Positions 9,048-11,140 of a stretch of 11,140 nt of DNA are shown here, in pieces (positions within the stretch are counted from its first letter, which is position 1; every line of letters starts with the position of its first letter). The translations under genes and the position numbers were made by a program. Source of the DNA: Micavibrio sp. (GTDB taxonomy: Bacteria > Pseudomonadota > Alphaproteobacteria > Micavibrionales > Micavibrionaceae); contig JAMONE010000121.1 of NCBI GenBank assembly GCA_027066695.1, positions 1-11,140 on the forward strand, read 5' to 3'. The notes under the pieces are model-generated. The model worked only from the letters and a program-made list of their open reading frames with translations. It had not been told where the DNA came from and did no database searches.

Positions 9048-9706
9048 CAGATATTCTAGTTATTGCGCCCCATCCCGATGATGAAACACTTGGCTGTGGC
9101 GGCACTATTCTTAAGCATATTGCAAACGGCGATAAAGTGCATTGGTGCATTGTGACACAAATGGATAACAATTATCCTATAGATATCAGGCAAAAGCGTG
9201 CTGATGAAATACAAAAAGTGGCCAATGCTTATAATTTTATTAACGTGCATCAACTTAACTTTGCGCCTGCACAACTTGATATAGTACCAAAGTCAGAACT
9301 TGTTGGGGCTATAAAAAAAGTGTTCCAAAAAGTTGCACCTGAAATTGTTTACTTGCCATTTTCTGGTGATGTACATAGCGATCATGCATACGCATTTGAT
9401 GCAGCAAGTGCCAGCCTTAAATGGTTTAGGCAAAAATCAGTTAAGCGCGCTTTATGCTATGAAACTATTTCAGAAACAAATTTTCAAATAAACCCATTAC
9501 AAAATAGATTTAATCCTAATGTCTATGTTGATATCGAAGAATTTTTTAACAAAAAAATCGATATTATGAAGATTTATGAAAGCGAAATTGAAGAATTCCC
9601 TTTTCCCCGTAGTGTTGAGGCTCTTGAAGCTTTAGCAAAGTTAAGGGGTACGGCATGTGGAGCGCGCTCAGCAGAAGCATTCATCTTGCTTAAAGAAATT
9701 TTATAA
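9044..9706 (+). CDS. PIG-L/LmbE family N-deacetylase (second copy)
   Basis: The 220-residue protein is a compact PIG-L deacetylase. IAPHPDDETLGCGGT occupies 7-21 (H10 and D13 as zinc ligands, D12 as the likely base) and DVHSDH 109-114 supplies the third ligand. Later family features are YETISETNF (139-147), FNPNVYVDI (156-164), and YESEIEEFPFPRS (178-190) with LRGTACGARSAEAF (200-213). Unlike the copy at 1511-2380 it has no N-terminal extension, and the two are not close duplicates. It is the last gene of the rightward operon, overlapping the carbamoyltransferase by four bases (ATGA) with AAGG eight bases upstream. It presumably removes an N-acetyl group from a sugar in the same pathway. Substrate is inferred from context only. 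Confidence 0.9.
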   Translation: MTDILVIAPHPDDETLGCGGTILKHIANGDKVHWCIVTQMDNNYPIDIRQKRADEIQKVANAYNFINVHQLNFAPAQLDIVPKSELVGAIKKVFQKVAPEIVYLPFSGDVHSDHAYAFDAASASLKWFRQKSVKRALCYETISETNFQINPLQNRFNPNVYVDIEEFFNKKIDIMKIYESEIEEFPFPRSVEALEALAKLRGTACGARSAEAFILLKEIL

Positions 9707-9748
9707 CCAAGCCATATTAAAATGATTCATAATTTGAAATCTCTTTTA

Positions 9749-9848
9749 GGGTATCATTCCTCGTCGCTTGCGGCGTTTTGTCATTGCGAGCGAAGTGAAA
9801 CAATATTGATTGCTGCGTCGCTACGCTTCTCGCAATGACGTGATACCC
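9749..9848. repeat. Palindromic intergenic repeat (TCATTGCGAG family)
   Basis: An outer inverted repeat GGGTATCA (9749-9756) / TGATACCC (9841-9848) encloses a perfect 11-bp inverted repeat GTCATTGCGAG (9780-9790) / CTCGCAATGAC (9829-9839). Between the inner arms lies an imperfectly paired stretch (CGAAGTGAAACAAT ... ATTGCTGCGTCGCTACGC). The inner core is recognisable as the scattered TCATTGCGAGCGAAG...TCGCAATGA element seen in intergenic DNA of many unrelated bacteria. No coding frame or transposase is present. It sits between two convergent genes and may form an RNA hairpin on either strand, but no T-run follows, so a rho-independent terminator is not supported. Confidence 0.8.
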
Positions 9849-9892
9849 CATAGTATTCATTGAACAGTTTCTTTTATGTGGAGTAGGCTATA

Positions 9893-10237
9893 TCAATGGT
9901 CTTTATGATCATCATCCTTATCATCATCCTTGTGATCATCGTCTTTATGATCATCATTAATGATTGGAGTTAATGACCCACCAACGATTTTCTCGCATGT
10001 TCCAGTAGGCAGTGAAATCCACTCAACGCCGCTTGCGTCTTCTGTTGCCATTGCCGCACAACCATGTGATTTGTCAGCCGCGCCACAAGCATTCATGCCT
10101 GCTTTAACGATGCCATAGCATATTTCCTGCCCCTCTTTAGCTTTAGCTTCCATAGCATTAGCAGACATTGCGCCCGCGCCAATAGCGCTTACCGCAACCG
10201 CGCCAGCTAATAGTGTGTTTAATGTTTTCTTATTCAT
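9893..10237 (-). CDS. bufA1: Bufferin-like DUF2282 (BufA1-type) exported protein with Asp/Lys/His tail
   Basis: The 114-residue product starts with a clear Sec signal peptide (MNKK, hydrophobic Ala/Gly-rich core, likely cleavage after SANA at residue 28). The mature part has the DUF2282 pattern: EICYGIVKAGMNACG (38-52), HGCAA (58-62), GVEWISLPTGTCEKIVGGSL (70-89), with the four family cysteines at 40, 51, 60 and 81. Characterised DUF2282 proteins are bufferins, copper-binding RiPPs whose cysteines are modified by a BufB (DUF692) / BufC (DUF2063) pair before export. No such partners are adjacent here. After residue 89, where the family core ends, comes a 25-residue extension rich in D, K and H (four His at 97, 102, 111 and 114). 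AAGGAA lies eight bases before the ATG, and a SigF-type promoter lies upstream. The gene is convergent with the deacetylase and divergent from ribF. Confidence 0.85.
   Translation of the reverse strand: MNKKTLNTLLAGAVAVSAIGAGAMSANAMEAKAKEGQEICYGIVKAGMNACGAADKSHGCAAMATEDASGVEWISLPTGTCEKIVGGSLTPIINDDHKDDDHKDDDKDDDHKDH
9899..9957. repeat. Direct repeat in the bufferin tail coding sequence
   Basis: The 17-base string GTCTTTATGATCATCAT occurs at 9899-9915 and again at 9941-9957, exactly 42 bases (14 codons) apart and in the same frame. Degenerate copies of the same ATCATCcTT unit lie between. On the minus strand these encode the repeated DDHKD and DDDHK units of the C-terminal tail, so the tail probably grew by in-frame duplication. 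Confidence 0.85.
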
Positions 10238-10275
10238 AGTTTTATTCCTTTTGTATTTTTAGAATTATTTACTAT

Positions 10276-10301
10276 TTCGCATTTAAAGCGAATATGGTTA
10301 C
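10276..10301 (-). promoter_or_regulatory. SigF-type ECF promoter for the bufferin-like gene
   Basis: Read on the minus strand, GTAACC (10301-10296) and CGAA (10279-10276) are separated by exactly 16 bases. This is the -35/-10 arrangement described for the Caulobacter crescentus ECF sigma factor SigF, which controls heavy-metal response genes including a DUF2282 operon. Transcription would begin about 30 bases before the ATG, leaving room for the AAGGAA ribosome binding site at 10250-10245. The sigma factor itself is not in the window. Confidence 0.75.
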
Positions 10302-10337
10302 ATTACTTTGAATGATAGAAAACACAAGATTTTAAAT

Positions 10338-11140
10338 ATGCAATTTTTTGAGACATATAAAGATATACCAAACAGCGCACAAGAATGCGTTATCGTCATT
10401 GGTAATTTTGATGGTGTGCATTTAGGGCATCAAGCTTTACTTGTAAAAGCTCGTAGTATTGCGAAGGGGCTGGGAAAGCCTTTGGGCGTGCTAACATTTG
10501 AGCCAAATCCGAAACAGCTTTTTCATCCTGATGAGCCACCATGTCGCCTTACTCCGCGTGAGTTCAAGGCAGAAAAATTGGCCGAATATGGCGTGGACTG
10601 CGTTTTTTCACTTCCCTTTGATTGGGGTTTTGCCAGTCAAAGCGCGGATAATTTTGTGCAAAACATATTGATTGATGGCCTTAAAGCCTCACATATAATT
10701 GTTGGCTACAACTTTAAGTTTGGACAGCTCCGCAAGGGCACTCCTGAGACCATCAAAGATGCAGGGCTACAAGTTACGGTTATTGATGAGGTTAAGGGCT
10801 CTGGTGAGCGTAGCTATTCATCCTCTTATGTGCGCCAGCTTTTGCGTCATGGAAAAATTAAAGAAGCCTGTTCAATTTTAGGTTGGGACTGGGAGATGCG
10901 CGGGCGCGTGTTCAAGGGCGATCAGCGCGGACGAGAGCTTGGCTATCCCACGGCTAATATACCATTAGAAGAAGTCGTCCATCCAGCTTACGGCGTTTAC
11001 GCTTGCCTCGCGCGTATTAAGGGCGAGAATGAATGGATGCCCGCCGCTTGTAATATAGGCATTCGCCCGATGTTCGAAGTTGATACAGCGCAAATCGAGA
11101 CATATATCTTTGACTTTAACCGCGAGATATACGGCAAAAC
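10338..11140 (+). CDS. ribF: Bifunctional riboflavin kinase/FMN adenylyltransferase (partial, 3' end beyond right edge)
   Basis: The frame from ATG 10338 stays open to the right edge, giving 267 of an expected ~310 residues. The N-terminal adenylyltransferase domain shows IGNFDGVHLGHQ (21-32), TFEPNPKQLF (53-62), VGYNFKFGQLRKGT (122-135) and SSSYVRQLL (161-169). The C-terminal flavokinase domain shows RGRVFKGDQRGRELGYPTAN (188-207), PAYGVYA (216-222) and NIGIRPMF (239-246), where most relatives have Thr instead of Met. The enzyme makes FMN and then FAD from riboflavin in the cytoplasm. No in-frame start lies upstream, and the Shine-Dalgarno is weak. Parts of the gene are richer in G+C than the glycan cluster (34 of 60 bases at 10861-10920), consistent with core-genome DNA. 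Confidence 0.93.
   Translation, partial: MQFFETYKDIPNSAQECVIVIGNFDGVHLGHQALLVKARSIAKGLGKPLGVLTFEPNPKQLFHPDEPPCRLTPREFKAEKLAEYGVDCVFSLPFDWGFASQSADNFVQNILIDGLKASHIIVGYNFKFGQLRKGTPETIKDAGLQVTVIDEVKGSGERSYSSSYVRQLLRHGKIKEACSILGWDWEMRGRVFKGDQRGRELGYPTANIPLEEVVHPAYGVYACLARIKGENEWMPAACNIGIRPMFEVDTAQIETYIFDFNREIYGK

Noticed and set aside
9780..9839. Rho-independent terminator for the convergent genes
   Set aside because: The hairpin arms are good, but no T-run follows on either strand and the loop is long and imperfect.
9896..9960. Resemblance of the bufferin tail to a FLAG-type epitope tag, hinting at vector sequence
   Set aside because: The units are irregular, contain native-looking codons in frame with a natural gene, and are followed by ordinary genomic intergenic DNA and a repeat.
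10276..10292. TTCGC-N7-GCGAA inverted repeat as an operator
   Set aside because: One arm is the CGAA -10 element of the ECF promoter and the other lies in its spacer; the promoter explains it better, although a regulator site is not excluded.
10308..10336. Sigma-70 promoter TTGAAT-N17-TTTAAA for ribF
   Set aside because: The start of transcription would fall at or past the ribF ATG, leaving no leader.
10699..10881. Plus-strand 60-codon frame inside ribF
   Set aside because: Out-of-frame shadow of the conserved ribF reading frame.

Overview
The window is part of a Gram-negative genome, probably an alphaproteobacterium. The evidence is a signal-peptide-bearing DUF2282 (bufferin-type) protein, an upstream promoter matching the Caulobacter SigF consensus, and a ribF product of alphaproteobacterial style (GDQRGRELGYPTAN). 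The taxonomic call is an inference and rests on no marker gene.

Positions 1-9706 hold an AT-rich surface-glycan cluster in two divergent, tightly packed operons that share a 126-bp intergenic region (2381-2506). The leftward operon encodes a PIG-L family deacetylase, a FemAB/GNAT-like acyltransferase and a formyltransferase cut by the left edge. The rightward operon encodes a NeuD/PglD-type O- or N-acetyltransferase, a large GT-B-like protein I cannot assign to a family, a CatB-like hexapeptide acetyltransferase with an extra N-terminal domain, a CMP-nonulosonate (sialic-acid-like) cytidylyltransferase, a GT-A glycosyltransferase, a NodU/CmcH carbamoyltransferase and a second PIG-L deacetylase. 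Most junctions are 1- or 4-base overlaps, which suggests translational coupling.

Taken together, the genes describe activation of a nonulosonic acid with CMP, its transfer to a glycan, and heavy decoration (acetyl, carbamoyl, formyl and possibly another acyl group). The two deacetylases could expose amines for re-acylation. The synthase and epimerase (NeuB/NeuC type) are not here, so the exact sugar (Neu, Leg, Pse or another) cannot be named.

Positions 9707-9892 contain a 100-bp palindromic intergenic repeat that marks the right edge of the glycan cluster. To its right, on the minus strand, is a lone bufferin-like gene (DUF2282). Its four-cysteine core carries an unusual Asp/Lys/His tail, and it is preceded by an excellent GTAACC-N16-CGAA ECF-type promoter. 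No bufB/bufC maturation genes are present in the window. The window ends inside ribF, a housekeeping gene for FMN and FAD synthesis.

The strongest leads are the orphan bufferin with its ECF promoter and metal-binding-like tail, the deacetylate-then-reacylate module, and the unassigned GT-B-like protein beside the CMP-sugar synthetase.
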